Notes: generated from the letters alone by a model not told the origin. A DNA stretch of 64,000 nucleotides from DAOUBP01 sp034432655 (GCA_034432655.1 DAOUBP010000086.1:30082-94081); one strand, 5' to 3'. Positions 17,828 to 26,931 are shown, counted from the stretch's first letter. Numbers and translations: made by a program.

Positions 17828-18931
17828 ATGAGACGCGTGCTCAATCGCTACTTCGACTGGGCCCTCTTCGCGCTGGTGCTGTTGCTCTGCGCCTTCGGTG
17901 TGTTGATGATCGCCAGCGCATTGGCGGGCAATGAGTTGTATGCCAACTGGTACGTGCGGCAGCTCGGCTTCCTGGCCGCAGGGCTGATCCTGATGGCGCT
18001 GGCCGCGGCGGTGGATTATCGCCTGTTAACCAGCCTGGCCTATCCGATCTATCTCGTCCTGTTGCTTTTGCTGGTGGTGATCGCGGTGGCGGGCACGGTG
18101 GCGGGCGGCGCGCAGCGCTGGTTGGAGGTGGGCGAGTTCTTCGTGCAGCCATCGGAGCTGACCAAGATCGCGTTGATCCTGGCTCTGGCCCACTATTTGT
18201 CCAGCCGGGAAGAGAAAATGGAGAGCATCCTGACGCCGTTGGGCGCGCTTGCCTTGATGCTCCCGGCCGTGGTTTTGATCTATCTACAGCCCAACCTGGG
18301 CACAGCGCTCTCGCTGCTGGCCATCGGCGGCATGATGCTGTTGGTGAGCGGGCTCCGCTGGCGCCACATGGTCGTGCTCGGTGGGCTGGCTGTTGGCGCG
18401 GCTGTTGCGGCCTGGCGTTTTGTGCTGCAAGATTATATGAAGCAACGTGTCTTGATGTTCCTTGACCCCAGTCAGGTCTCGGCCGCCGAGCGATACAACG
18501 TGGAGCAGGCGATCATCGGCATCGGTTCCGGGGGCTGGTTGGGGCGCGGCCTGTTTCGAGGCTCACAAAGCCAGCTCCACTTCCTGCGGGTGCGCCATAG
18601 CGATTTCATCTTTTCGGTTGTCGCCGAGGAGTTGGGTTTCATCGGCGCTGCCCTGTTGATCGTGTTGTTTGCCCTGCTGCTGCTCCGCCTGGTGCACATC
18701 GCGGCGCATGCGCGCGACACCTTCGGCATGTTGATCGTGACCGGCGTGACGACGATGATCCTGTTTCAGGTGATCGTCAACATCGGGATGAACCTCAACA
18801 TCATGCCGGTCACCGGTATCCCGCTGCCGTTCGTCAGCTACGGCGGAAGTTCGCTGTGGGCCATGTTGATCGGGATCGGGCTGGCCGAGAGCGTGCAGCT
18901 GAGACACAAGAAGATCGGCTTTGATGCGTAG
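17828..18931 (+). CDS. rodA: Peptidoglycan glycosyltransferase RodA (SEDS family)
   Basis: A 367-residue polytopic membrane protein with about ten helices. SEDS-family signatures are present: VGEFFVQPSELTKIALIL, YLQPNLGTALSLL, IGSGGWLGRGLFRGSQSQ, and the C-terminal GMNLNIMPVTGIPLPFVSYG segment. RodA polymerises glycan strands and works with PBP2, the preceding gene. The start at 17828 follows the mrdA stop by seven bases. It ends the shape cluster; a GCCGGCC hairpin follows in the spacer. Confidence 0.96.
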   Translation: MRRVLNRYFDWALFALVLLLCAFGVLMIASALAGNELYANWYVRQLGFLAAGLILMALAAAVDYRLLTSLAYPIYLVLLLLLVVIAVAGTVAGGAQRWLEVGEFFVQPSELTKIALILALAHYLSSREEKMESILTPLGALALMLPAVVLIYLQPNLGTALSLLAIGGMMLLVSGLRWRHMVVLGGLAVGAAVAAWRFVLQDYMKQRVLMFLDPSQVSAAERYNVEQAIIGIGSGGWLGRGLFRGSQSQLHFLRVRHSDFIFSVVAEELGFIGAALLIVLFALLLLRLVHIAAHARDTFGMLIVTGVTTMILFQVIVNIGMNLNIMPVTGIPLPFVSYGGSSLWAMLIGIGLAESVQLRHKKIGFDA

Positions 18932-18992
18932 AGCCGCAGCAACGGTTTGAGCCGGCCTGTTGAGGGCCGGCGCCTGTTCCCAGGAGGTTACC

Positions 18993-19721
18993 ATGCGAGT
19001 CTCGGGACGTCTTCCTCGGCTGTTGGCGGTGTTCTTGGCGGTGCTCCTGGCAGTTCAACTGACCGGCTGCCGCTCAAGGCCCCGGCCAACGCCGACCCCG
19101 GTGCCGGTCCTGCCACCGCAGCCGACGGCCACCGCTCCGGCCGTCACGCCCCTGCCTGAGGCCACGACGCCTGCAGGATGGGTGGAACATCAGACCGCAC
19201 AGCTGAGCATCTGGCTGCCGATAGATTGGGAGGTCCTGGATCTCAGCTCCGGTGACCTGCAGGCCATCTTCGCCCTGCTGGAGCAGAGCAATCCCAATCT
19301 GGCGCGCATCATCGGCGGCCCGGAGAACCTGCAAGGCACGCTTTTTTGGGGGATCCGGCAGATGCCGACGACAGCTACCTTTGCTGATAACCTTAACATC
19401 CGCCGCACCGCATTGAACGGCCAGCAGTTGGCTTCCATGGCGGAAGTGGTGGACCCTGTCGTCGCGCAGTATCGCGGGCTGGGCTTTACGGTGATTGCTA
19501 CCGATCTTAACCTGACCATCGGCGGTCATCCCGCTGCCCAGATCGCCTATCGTTTTCCGTTCTATTTGTTGGATGGTGGACAGACCAGCGTGGAGGGCCG
19601 TCAGTATCTGATGGCTACCCCTACCGACTTGTGGATCCTGAGTTTTTCGGCCAGCCCCGACACCGTCACGGCCCTGACCCCAGTGTTTGAACGCAGCGCG
19701 CAGTCGTTCAGGGCGAAGTAG
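18993..19721 (+). CDS. Lipoprotein of unknown function
   Basis: A 242-residue exported protein. The signal peptide ends in LTGC (lipid Cys about residue 26), followed by a Pro/Thr-rich linker typical of surface lipoproteins of this organism. The globular part (about 60-242) has no motif I recognise; its pattern (GWVEHQTAQLSIWLPIDWEV and a late WILSFSASPDTV) resembles PsbP/DUF1795-like folds that begin with a sentence of beta-strands, but this is only an impression. AGGAGG before the ATG decides the start. It sits between rodA and gltX. Confidence 0.75.
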   Translation: MRVSGRLPRLLAVFLAVLLAVQLTGCRSRPRPTPTPVPVLPPQPTATAPAVTPLPEATTPAGWVEHQTAQLSIWLPIDWEVLDLSSGDLQAIFALLEQSNPNLARIIGGPENLQGTLFWGIRQMPTTATFADNLNIRRTALNGQQLASMAEVVDPVVAQYRGLGFTVIATDLNLTIGGHPAAQIAYRFPFYLLDGGQTSVEGRQYLMATPTDLWILSFSASPDTVTALTPVFERSAQSFRAK

Positions 19722-19745
19722 GGGAGAAGGAATAGAGGGAACAAT

Positions 19746-21254
19746 ATGACCGAGCAAAAATGCGTTCGGGTGCGCATGGCGCCCAGCCCCACCGGCTATT
19801 TTCACCTGGGCAGCGCGCGTACGGCATTGTTCAACTGGCTCTATGCCCGGCACACCGGCGGGAAATTTATTCTGCGCATCGAGGACACCGACCGCACCCG
19901 TTACGTGCCCGATTCGTTGCAGGACATCATTGACAGCCTGCACTGGCTGGGATTGGACTACGATGAAGGGCCGGGGGTCGGCGGGCCTTATGGGCCCTAC
20001 TTCCAGTCGGAGCGGCTGCCGATTTACCACCAATGGGCCGAGCGGCTGATCAAAGACGGTTTGGCCTATCGCTGCTATTGTTCTGAGGAGCGGCTGGAGG
20101 CGCTGCGTCGCGCGCAGGTGGCGCGCAAAGAGGAAACGATCGGCTACGACCGCCACTGTCGTTACCTCACTCACGCGCAACGCGCCGAGCTGGAGGCCTC
20201 GGGCACGCCGTCTGTGGTACGCTTTGCGATGCCCATCGAAGGACAAACTACCTTTGTGGATATCTTGCGCAAGATCAAGCCGTTCGATAACGACAAAGTG
20301 CGCGATCCCATTCTGATCAAGTCGGACGGCTTCCCAACTTATCACTTCGCCAATGTCATTGATGACCACCTGATGGAGATCACCCATATCCTGCGCGGGG
20401 ATGAGTGGTTAAGCAGCGTGCCGCTGCATGTTAACCTGTATCGGGCCCTCGGCTGGGAGATACCGGTCTTCGCGCATCTACCGCTGATCCTGGACCCCAG
20501 CGGCGTCGGCAAGCTGAGCAAACGCAAGAAGCGGGCCGAGGGGGATGAGGAGCTGCTCACCTACATTCGCGAGTATCGCGAGGCCGGCTACCTGCCCGAG
20601 GCAATGTTCAACTTCCTGGCCGGTATGGGGTGGGCCTATAGCGCCGATACGGATATTTTCACCCGAGAGCAGGCCATCGCCAAGTTCGACATCTACGATA
20701 TCAACCCGGCGGCTGGCGCGCTGCCCATGAGCAAGCTCGACTGGATGAACGGCTACTACATCCGTCAGCTCACGCCCGATGACCTGGCCCGCAGGCTGGC
20801 ACCCTTCCTCAGTGAGGAATCCGGCATCCCGGCCGAGGAGCTGCTGGCCAATCCGGCCCTGCACATTATGGTGCCGTTGATCCAGGAGCGCATCAAGACG
20901 TTGGCCGACGCCTGGGATCTGATTGATTTTGTGTTTGTCGAGGAGATTCAGTACGACCCGGCCATGCTGGTGGCTAAAGGGCTGACCCCTGCCGGCTCGT
21001 TGGCGGCCCTGGAGGCGGCGCAGCGCCTGTTGGCCGAGGTGCCGTTCACCGAGGCGGCCCTGGAGCCAGCGTTGCGCGACCTGGCGACTTCGCTGGGGCT
21101 GAAGACAGGGCAGTTGTTCGGCATTCTGCGCGTGGCCACGTCGGGCAAAGCGGTGGCGCCACCCCTCTTCGGCAGCCTGGTCGCGTTGGGCCGTGAGCGG
21201 ACGCTGGCGCGCTGTGCCGCCGCAGCCGAGAAGCTGCGCGGTTTGATAGCGTAA
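19746..21254 (+). CDS. gltX: Glutamate-tRNA ligase
   Basis: A 502-residue class I aminoacyl-tRNA synthetase. The HIGH-type motif is HLGS at residues 20-23, after RMAPSPTGYF, and the KMSKS-type motif is KLSKR near 256. The glutamate-specific catalytic fold (LRIEDTDRTR, GLDYDEGP) and the C-terminal helical anticodon-binding domain are present, with normal length. Because glnS is also present in the window, this enzyme need only charge tRNA-Glu. GGGAACAAT precedes the ATG. A C39-like gene follows 20 bases later. Confidence 0.97.
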   Translation: MTEQKCVRVRMAPSPTGYFHLGSARTALFNWLYARHTGGKFILRIEDTDRTRYVPDSLQDIIDSLHWLGLDYDEGPGVGGPYGPYFQSERLPIYHQWAERLIKDGLAYRCYCSEERLEALRRAQVARKEETIGYDRHCRYLTHAQRAELEASGTPSVVRFAMPIEGQTTFVDILRKIKPFDNDKVRDPILIKSDGFPTYHFANVIDDHLMEITHILRGDEWLSSVPLHVNLYRALGWEIPVFAHLPLILDPSGVGKLSKRKKRAEGDEELLTYIREYREAGYLPEAMFNFLAGMGWAYSADTDIFTREQAIAKFDIYDINPAAGALPMSKLDWMNGYYIRQLTPDDLARRLAPFLSEESGIPAEELLANPALHIMVPLIQERIKTLADAWDLIDFVFVEEIQYDPAMLVAKGLTPAGSLAALEAAQRLLAEVPFTEAALEPALRDLATSLGLKTGQLFGILRVATSGKAVAPPLFGSLVALGRERTLARCAAAAEKLRGLIA

Positions 21255-21274
21255 CATTCCAAAGTTGTGCAGTG

Positions 21275-21889
21275 ATGGCCACACCCTACTCGCAACGTGA
21301 CACCGAATGGGCCTACGATGGCCTGGGGCATCAGAAGTCGCCCACCATGGGTGAGGCCGGCTGCCTGGTGACGGCCATGGCCTCGGTGATCACCGATTTG
21401 ACCGAGTACTCGATGGCGCCGGGCTACCTCAACGACTGGTTGCGCGAGAATAAAGGCTTTGCCGGCGGCAACTTGTTCGTTTTTGCCAGCGTGGTGCCGT
21501 TGGGCCTGCAACTGGTGGAGCTGATCCGTTCCCAGTCGCAGCCGGCGCCCATCGAACGCCTTTCCGCGTATCTGGCCGGCGGCGCAGGCGTGGTGGTGCT
21601 GGTGGACGCCAGGCCGGGCGCAGAGCTGGACAGTCACTGGGTGCGCTTATTGAGCGTTGATGAGAAGGATGGCCAGATCATGGACCCCTGGCAGTTGCCG
21701 GGCAAGGAGTTTGTGCCGCTTTCGACCTATTTCGGCGAGGGCTGGACGCCGGCGCGCGCCATTTTCACTGCGGCCGTGTATCAGCCTCGAGAGGCCGTGC
21801 GCGGCCTGTACGACCGCCCGGCCGAGGAGGCTCTGGCCGAAGCGCTGCCCGCCTACCAGCCTGCGCTTTGTATGCGCAAGGATGGGTGA
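21275..21889 (+). CDS. Peptidase C39-like domain protein
   Basis: A 204-residue protein with the papain-like C39 fold. The opening YSQRDTEWAYDGLG and GEAGCLVTAMASVI place the putative nucleophile at Cys30; DSHWVRLLSVDE supplies the His, and MDPWQLP the third site. There is no signal peptide, so it acts inside the cell or is released another way. Start choice between GTG 21272 and ATG 21275 is not decidable; I used the ATG. It follows gltX closely and may be cotranscribed. The substrate is unknown. Confidence 0.8.
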   Translation: MATPYSQRDTEWAYDGLGHQKSPTMGEAGCLVTAMASVITDLTEYSMAPGYLNDWLRENKGFAGGNLFVFASVVPLGLQLVELIRSQSQPAPIERLSAYLAGGAGVVVLVDARPGAELDSHWVRLLSVDEKDGQIMDPWQLPGKEFVPLSTYFGEGWTPARAIFTAAVYQPREAVRGLYDRPAEEALAEALPAYQPALCMRKDG

Positions 21890-21899
21890 ATCTTTGAAT

Positions 21900-21929
21900 T
21901 TGCAAAAAACGCGTTTTTGGTGCTATACT
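21900..21929 (+). promoter_or_regulatory. Promoter of tRNA-Gln
   Basis: TTGCAA and TATACT are separated by 18 bases. The predicted start near 21936 lies six bases before the mature tRNA. Confidence 0.65.
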
Positions 21930-21941
21930 TTACTTGCCTGT

Positions 21942-22012
21942 TCGGGGATAGTTTAATGGCAAAACGTCTGACTCTGGATCAGAAGTTTGGGGTTCGAATC
22001 CCTGTCCCCGAG
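21942..22012 (+). tRNA. tRNA-Gln (anticodon CUG)
   Basis: A cloverleaf can be drawn by eye: acceptor TCGGGGA/TCCCCGA, anticodon stem TCTGA/TCAGA with loop CTCTGGA giving anticodon CTG, and T arm with GGTTCGAATCC. The discriminator base is G and the 3' CCA is not encoded. A promoter lies just upstream and a terminator just downstream, so it is a single-gene unit. The matching synthetase, glnS, is at 27722-29428. Confidence 0.97.
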
Positions 22013-22023
22013 CCTGTAGCCAG

Positions 22024-22058
22024 ACGGCCATCTGAGTAAAGCTCGGATGGCCGTTTTC
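22024..22058 (+). terminator. Terminator of tRNA-Gln
   Basis: ACGGCCATC pairs with GATGGCCGT, which is followed by TTTTC. It lies 12 bases after the tRNA. Confidence 0.75.
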
Positions 22059-22079
22059 GTCAGCCGCAAAGGAGCCAGC

Positions 22080-22943
22080 ATGTCACAACCCGCCATCATC
22101 GCCGAAGACCTTACCTACCGTTACGGCCAGCTCACAGCTGTAGACCACATCAGTTTTACCGTGGCCGAGGGGGAGATCCTCGGCTTCCTCGGCCCGAACG
22201 GCGCAGGGAAGTCCACCACCGTGAAGATGCTCACCGGCCAGCTCCGGCCCAAGGAGGGGCGGGCGACCGTGCTAGGGCTGGACGTGGCGCGTTATCCCAA
22301 GCAGGTGCAGGCGCAGATCGGCGTCTGCTTTGAGTTCACCAACCTCTACGAGCAGATGACCGGCCGGGACAACCTGACGCTGTTTGCCCGGCTGTTCGGT
22401 GTGAAGGATTTCGACGCCGACGCCTTGCTGCGCCGCGTGGGGCTGGACAGCCGCGGGAAGGACATCGTGGCGACCTATTCCAAGGGCATGAAGCAGCGCC
22501 TGATGGTCGCCCGCGCGCTGGTGAACCGGCCGCGCGTCCTGTTCCTGGACGAGCCCACCGAGGGGCTCGACCCGGCCTCCGCGGTCGCCATCCGCAACAT
22601 CATCCTGGAGGAGCGGGCGCGCGGGGCCACCGTCTTCCTGACCACCCACGACATGATGGAGGCCGATAAACTGTCGGACCGGGTGGCGTTCATCAACCAG
22701 GGGAGGATCGTGGCGCTGGACACACCGCACGTGCTGAAGCAGCGCTACGGCCAGCGCCGCCTGCGCGCCCAGGTTGCGCTGCCCGACGGGACCCTGGCCG
22801 CGCGCGAGATCGTGCTGGACCGGCCGGAGACCGCAGCCGAGATGCAAGCGCTCTTCAGCCGGGAACAGGTGGTCACCGTCCACAGCGAAGAGGCGACGCT
22901 GGAGGACATCTTCATCCAGATCACAGGACGAGGGCTGGCATGA
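22080..22943 (+). CDS. ABC transporter ATP-binding protein (ABC-2 exporter)
   Basis: A 287-residue ATPase. Walker A GPNGAGKST near residue 39, signature YSKGMKQRL, Walker B VLFLDEPTEGLD and the switch His (TTHDMMEADKL) are all present. The C-terminal 70 residues form the extension found in drug, sodium or antibiotic exporters. GGAG precedes the ATG at 22080. The stop overlaps the next start by four bases, so the exporter subunits are coupled. The cargo is unknown. Confidence 0.93.
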   Translation: MSQPAIIAEDLTYRYGQLTAVDHISFTVAEGEILGFLGPNGAGKSTTVKMLTGQLRPKEGRATVLGLDVARYPKQVQAQIGVCFEFTNLYEQMTGRDNLTLFARLFGVKDFDADALLRRVGLDSRGKDIVATYSKGMKQRLMVARALVNRPRVLFLDEPTEGLDPASAVAIRNIILEERARGATVFLTTHDMMEADKLSDRVAFINQGRIVALDTPHVLKQRYGQRRLRAQVALPDGTLAAREIVLDRPETAAEMQALFSREQVVTVHSEEATLEDIFIQITGRGLA

Positions 22944-24019
22944 AGGGCGCACAAAACGCCGCCGGTCAGAGCCTGATCGGCACCCTGGTGGCCAAAGACA
23001 TCACCCTTTACTTCAAGGACCGTTTCTACGCGTTCATCACGGTCCTGGCCATCGTCTTCCTCATCGCCGTCTACTTCCTGCTGCCGCGCACGGTGGACGA
23101 GACGTTGACCTTCGGCATCTACGCGCCCGTCATGCCGCCGGCGCTGGCCCAGGCCCTGGCCGAGGATGGGGTGGTGCTGCAAGGCTGGCCTTCCGAGGAC
23201 GCGTTGAAGGCCGCGGTGGCCGCGGGCGACGTGCAGGCCGGGATCGTGCTGCCCCCCGACATGACGCAGCAGATCATGGCCGGCCGGAAGCCGCAGGTGC
23301 GCCTTTACCTGGCGGCCGACCTCCCCGCCGAGTTCCGCGACATGTACCAGCTCGTGGTGCGCGAGCTGGCGTTCCTGGTCGGTGGCCGGCCGCTGGACAT
23401 CGAGACGCAGGAGGAGGTGCTGGGACCCGACCTGGCCGGCCAGCAACTGCCGCCGCGGCGGCGGATGCTGCCGCTGCTGGCGGTCTTCGCGCTCCTGATG
23501 GAGACGTTGGGGCTGGCGAGCCTGATCAGCTCCGAGGTGGAATCCGGCACCCTGCGCGCCCTGCTGGTTACGCCGGTGCGCGTCTCCGACCTGTTCCTGA
23601 GCAAGGGGATCGTGGGCGTGGGTCTGGCGTTCGGCCAGGCGGTGCTGCTGCTGGCGATCACCGGCGGGCTGGCTCGGCAGCCTTTGATCATCCTGCTGGC
23701 GCTGCTGCTGGGCTCGGTCATGGTGACCGGTCTGGCCTTCCTGGTGGCTTCGGTGGCGCGCGACTTCATGTCGGTGATCGGCTACGGGACGCTGGCGCTG
23801 ATCTTGCTGGCGATCCCCGGCATGGCTGTGGCGCTGCCCGGCTTCATCAGCGGCTGGGTGCGCATCCTGCCCTCCCATTACCTGGTGGACACGGTGCACC
23901 GGACCATCAACTTCGGCGCGGGCTGGGGCGACGTCGGCCTGAATCTGATCGCTCTGGCGGGTTTCTCCGCCCTCTTTGTGGCGCTGGGCATCGCGGCCCT
24001 GCAGAGGAGGTTCGTATGA
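22940..24019 (+). CDS. ABC-2 type permease, first subunit
   Basis: A 359-residue membrane protein. The first helix (FYAFITVLAIVFLIAVYFLL) is followed by an extracytoplasmic domain of about 130 residues and then five helices between residues 180 and 355 (for example LLAVFALLMETLGLASLI). This is the layout of ABC-2 exporters such as NatB or YhaP. The ATG overlaps the ATPase stop (ATGA) and its own stop overlaps the next gene in the same way. It is paired with a second permease of similar topology, so the complex is probably a heterodimer of membrane subunits. Confidence 0.9.
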   Translation: MKGAQNAAGQSLIGTLVAKDITLYFKDRFYAFITVLAIVFLIAVYFLLPRTVDETLTFGIYAPVMPPALAQALAEDGVVLQGWPSEDALKAAVAAGDVQAGIVLPPDMTQQIMAGRKPQVRLYLAADLPAEFRDMYQLVVRELAFLVGGRPLDIETQEEVLGPDLAGQQLPPRRRMLPLLAVFALLMETLGLASLISSEVESGTLRALLVTPVRVSDLFLSKGIVGVGLAFGQAVLLLAITGGLARQPLIILLALLLGSVMVTGLAFLVASVARDFMSVIGYGTLALILLAIPGMAVALPGFISGWVRILPSHYLVDTVHRTINFGAGWGDVGLNLIALAGFSALFVALGIAALQRRFV

Positions 24020-25092
24020 GCATCCGACGGGTGGGCGTGCTCCTGGGCAAGGAGTTCAGCCAGGGGTGGCGCAACATTGTCTTCATCATTGCCGTGGTGA
24101 TGCCGGTAGTCATTACGATCGTCGTCTCACTGCTGTTCGGGTCGGTCTTCTCCGGCAAGGCGCGGCTGGGCCTGGCCGACCAGGGGAGCTCGCAAATCGC
24201 TGCCCGCGCGGCCGGCCTCACTTCGGTGCAGGTCAGGGTTTACCCCTCGGCCCAGGCGCTGCGTGCGGCCGTGGCCGAGGGGATGGCCGACGTGGGGGTT
24301 GTGCTCCCGGCCGGCTTTGACGAGCAGATCAAGCGGGGGGAGAAGGCGGCCATCACCGCCTACATCTGGGGCGAGAGCACGCTGAAAAATCGCACGGTGG
24401 CCGGCACCGCCTTCGTCACCCTGGCGCGCGAGCTCACGGGGCAAGAGGCGCCGGTGGAACTGGTGACCAGCATCGTGGGCAAGGGCGCCAACATCCCGTG
24501 GGAAGCCCGGCTGCTGCCCCTGATCGTGCTGATGGCCGTCATCATCGGCGGCGCGATGGTGCCGGCCGCGCTGCTGGTGGAGGAGAAGCAGAAGCGGACG
24601 TTGCGCGCGCTGACCACTACATCGGCCTCGCTGGGCGAGGTGTTTGCGGCGAAAGGGCTGTTCGGGGGGATCATCTCCCTCGTCATGGCGGTCATCACCC
24701 TGGTGCTGAACCGGGCCTGGGGGCCCGAGCCCGGGTTGCTGCTGCTGGCGCTGGCCCTGGGCGCGGTCATGGCCGCGGCCATCGGCATCCTGGTGGGCGG
24801 GTTCCTCAAAGACATGAACATGCTCATGACGGTGGCGAAGGGCAGCGGCATTATCCTCTACGGGCCGGGGATCATCTACATGTTCCCCGAGATCCCGCAG
24901 TGGATCGGCCGCTTCTTCCCCACTTATTACCTGATCCAGCCGGTGGTGGAGATCACGCAGCAGGGCGGCACCTGGGCCACGGTCGCGCCGGAGCTGGCGG
25001 TGCTGGCCGCGCTGGACGTGATCCTGGTGGCGGCCATTGCGGTGGTGGTCCGCCGCGCGCCGGAGACGGAGGGCGCGTTGAACCCGGCGTAG
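24016..25092 (+). CDS. ABC-2 type permease, second subunit
   Basis: A 358-residue membrane protein beginning MSIRRVGVLLGKEFSQGW, with GAGGAGG before the ATG at 24016. It has an N-terminal helix, an exposed domain to about residue 165, and five or six helices after it (LLPLIVLMAVIIGGAMVPAA and others). The longer reading frame that starts at 22774 is a shadow over the first permease; only the part from 24016 is a gene. The promoter of the next gene lies inside its last codons. Confidence 0.9.
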   Translation: MSIRRVGVLLGKEFSQGWRNIVFIIAVVMPVVITIVVSLLFGSVFSGKARLGLADQGSSQIAARAAGLTSVQVRVYPSAQALRAAVAEGMADVGVVLPAGFDEQIKRGEKAAITAYIWGESTLKNRTVAGTAFVTLARELTGQEAPVELVTSIVGKGANIPWEARLLPLIVLMAVIIGGAMVPAALLVEEKQKRTLRALTTTSASLGEVFAAKGLFGGIISLVMAVITLVLNRAWGPEPGLLLLALALGAVMAAAIGILVGGFLKDMNMLMTVAKGSGIILYGPGIIYMFPEIPQWIGRFFPTYYLIQPVVEITQQGGTWATVAPELAVLAALDVILVAAIAVVVRRAPETEGALNPA

Positions 25093-25106
25093 GTGGTTGA
25101 TATAAT
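25078..25106 (+). promoter_or_regulatory. Promoter of the nucleotidyltransferase pair
   Basis: TTGAAC and TATAAT are separated by 17 bases. The -35 lies in the end of the preceding coding sequence. The -10 overlaps a possible ATG at 25105, so translation should begin further downstream. Confidence 0.65.
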
Positions 25107-25149
25107 GAGTTCATCCCAGGAAAACGTCAGAGAAGCCGAGGCCGTGCGT

Positions 25150-25365
25150 ATGGAAAACAGCAGCAAAACAACTGCACGCAGGATCGCTGAAGTGGTCCAC
25201 ATCTACCACGTGCAGGAGCAGCCCACCGACTTTGCCTACTGGCAGAGCGTGCCCTATGAAGCTCGCATACGCGCCCTGGAAGAAATCCGGCGCGAGTACC
25301 ATCTCTGGAAATACCATGCTGAACCAAGACTTCAAAGAGTTTATTCAATCGCTCAACGCCAATAA
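25150..25365 (+). CDS. Small partner protein of nucleotidyltransferase (antitoxin-like)
   Basis: A 71-residue protein with a basic N-terminus and a conserved-looking core (IYHVQEQPTDFAYWQSVPYE, then ALEEIRREYHLWKY). I recall similar small proteins just upstream of AbiEii/MNT-type nucleotidyltransferase genes, sometimes misnamed as secretion proteins. GAGG lies eight bases before the ATG at 25150; an upstream ATG at 25105 is inside the -10 box. Its last 50 bases overlap the next gene in another frame, which is typical of toxin-antitoxin modules. Function is inferred from context. Confidence 0.6.
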   Translation: MENSSKTTARRIAEVVHIYHVQEQPTDFAYWQSVPYEARIRALEEIRREYHLWKYHAEPRLQRVYSIAQRQ

Positions 25366-25753
25366 CGTCCGCTACCTCGTCGTCGGTGGCTATGCCGTAG
25401 CCGTTCATGGCCATCCGCGCTACACCAAAGATATTGATATCTGGATTGCTATGGACGAGGAAAATGCCCGGCGCATGGTGTCGGCGCTGCAAGACTTCGG
25501 GTTCGGTTCGCTCGGCCTGAAGCCAGATGACTTTCTCACGCCCGATCAGATCATTCAATTGGGCTACCCTCCTGCCCGCATAGATTTGCTGACAACGCTT
25601 GCCGGGGTTGAGTTCGAGACATGTTATGCGTCCAGAGTTGAGGTTGTTCTCGATGGCGTCCCTGTGTCTTTCATTGATCTTGAAAATCTGAAGAAGAATA
25701 AGCAGGCTGTAGGGCGCCTTCAAGACCTTGCTGATCTCAAGCACTTGACGTAG
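25316..25753 (+). CDS. MNT/AbiEii-type nucleotidyltransferase
   Basis: A 145-residue protein of the DNA polymerase beta-like nucleotidyltransferase superfamily. The motif run VVGGYAVAVHGHPRYTKDID at about residues 18-37 supplies the Gly pair and the metal-binding DID. The C-terminal half (VPVSFIDLENLKKNKQAVGR) matches the family end. Such proteins act as toxins that transfer nucleotides to tRNA or as neutralising enzymes in HEPN/MNT modules. It overlaps its small partner by 50 bases. No HEPN protein is adjacent. Confidence 0.78.
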   Translation: MLNQDFKEFIQSLNANNVRYLVVGGYAVAVHGHPRYTKDIDIWIAMDEENARRMVSALQDFGFGSLGLKPDDFLTPDQIIQLGYPPARIDLLTTLAGVEFETCYASRVEVVLDGVPVSFIDLENLKKNKQAVGRLQDLADLKHLT

Positions 25754-25764
25754 CTGGCTGCAAC

Positions 25765-26931
25765 ATGGCTGACATCTTTCGCGACAACCGTCGCTTGTTG
25801 GTCTTCGTCATCCTCTCCAACTTCCTGCTGAACTTCGGCTTCCAGGTGTGGCAGACGCTGTTCAATAACTTCGCGGTGGAGGAGCTGGGTGCCGGGCCGG
25901 CCGCGGTGGGGCTGATCCAGGCAGTGCGCGAGGTGCCGGGGCTGCTGGGCTTTGTGTTGGCCTTCATCGCGCTCTACGTGTCCGAGCTGCGCATCATGAG
26001 CCTGAGCATCGTGCTGATGGGCATCGGGGTCGTGCTCAGCGGGCAGGCCACCGGCATCCCGTTTCTGACGTTTGCCACGTTGCTGATGAGCATCGGCTTC
26101 CACTTCTTCTATCCCAGCAGCAGCGCCGTGGTGCTGATGGCGATGAAACAGGAGGACACCCCCAAGACGCTGGGCAACCTGGGCAGCCTGGGGTCGCTGG
26201 CCTCGGTGGCGGGCACCGGGCTGGTGCTGCTGTTGGCTGGGCGCATGGGCTACCGGGCCATGTTCGCCGGCGTAGGCGCGCTGGTCATCGTGGGTGGCCT
26301 GCTCTTGCTGCTGTTTCGCGGGCCACAGGGCAGCCTGCCGGCTGGCCGCCGCGTACGGCTGCGCCGGCGCTACTGGCTTTACTACACCCTCTCCTTCTTG
26401 TTGGGCAGCCGGCGCCACATCTTCACCACCTTCGCGGTCTTCCTGCTGGTGCGCGAGCATCATGTGCCCATCCAGACCACGGCGCTGCTCTTCCTGGTCA
26501 ACAGCATCATCAACGTCTTCACCCTGCGGCTGACCGGGCAGTGGGTGGGCCGGCTGGGCGAGCGGACCGCGATGACCATTACCTTCAGTTCGTTGGCGCT
26601 GATCTTCCTGGGGTACGCGTATATCACGGCGCTGCCGGTGCTGTTCGGGCTGTTCATCCTGGATAATATCTTCTTCGGCTTCAACGTGGCGCTGAATACT
26701 TACTTTCAGAAGATCGCGGTGACGCGGGAGGAGATCACCAGCAACCTGTCCACCGAACAGGCGATCCAGCACATCGCGGCCATCACCGTGCCGTTGATCG
26801 GCGGGACGGTTTGGGAGTTATTCGGCGCGCGGGCGCCGTTCCTGTTCGGGGTGGCGATCGTGCTGATCGGGCTGGTCCTGGCACAGCAGATGCGCGTTGC
26901 GCCGGCGGTGGCCGTGGCGGGCGGGGAGTGA
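25765..26931 (+). CDS. MFS transporter
   Basis: A 388-residue membrane protein with about ten to twelve helices in two halves separated by a basic loop (RGPQGSLPAGRRVRLRRRYW near residue 190). The first helix is preceded by FRDNRRLLVFVILSNFLLN. It belongs to the major facilitator superfamily by topology, but no substrate motif is visible. It begins 11 bases after the nucleotidyltransferase without a strong ribosome site. It may be expressed by read-through from the promoter at 25078. Confidence 0.82.
   Translation: MADIFRDNRRLLVFVILSNFLLNFGFQVWQTLFNNFAVEELGAGPAAVGLIQAVREVPGLLGFVLAFIALYVSELRIMSLSIVLMGIGVVLSGQATGIPFLTFATLLMSIGFHFFYPSSSAVVLMAMKQEDTPKTLGNLGSLGSLASVAGTGLVLLLAGRMGYRAMFAGVGALVIVGGLLLLLFRGPQGSLPAGRRVRLRRRYWLYYTLSFLLGSRRHIFTTFAVFLLVREHHVPIQTTALLFLVNSIINVFTLRLTGQWVGRLGERTAMTITFSSLALIFLGYAYITALPVLFGLFILDNIFFGFNVALNTYFQKIAVTREEITSNLSTEQAIQHIAAITVPLIGGTVWELFGARAPFLFGVAIVLIGLVLAQQMRVAPAVAVAGGE

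Noticed and set aside
22774..24015. A 772-residue protein starting at 22774
   Set aside because: The first 414 codons are out-of-frame overlap with the ATPase and first permease and have Arg/Gly-rich nonsense composition; the real gene starts at 24016.
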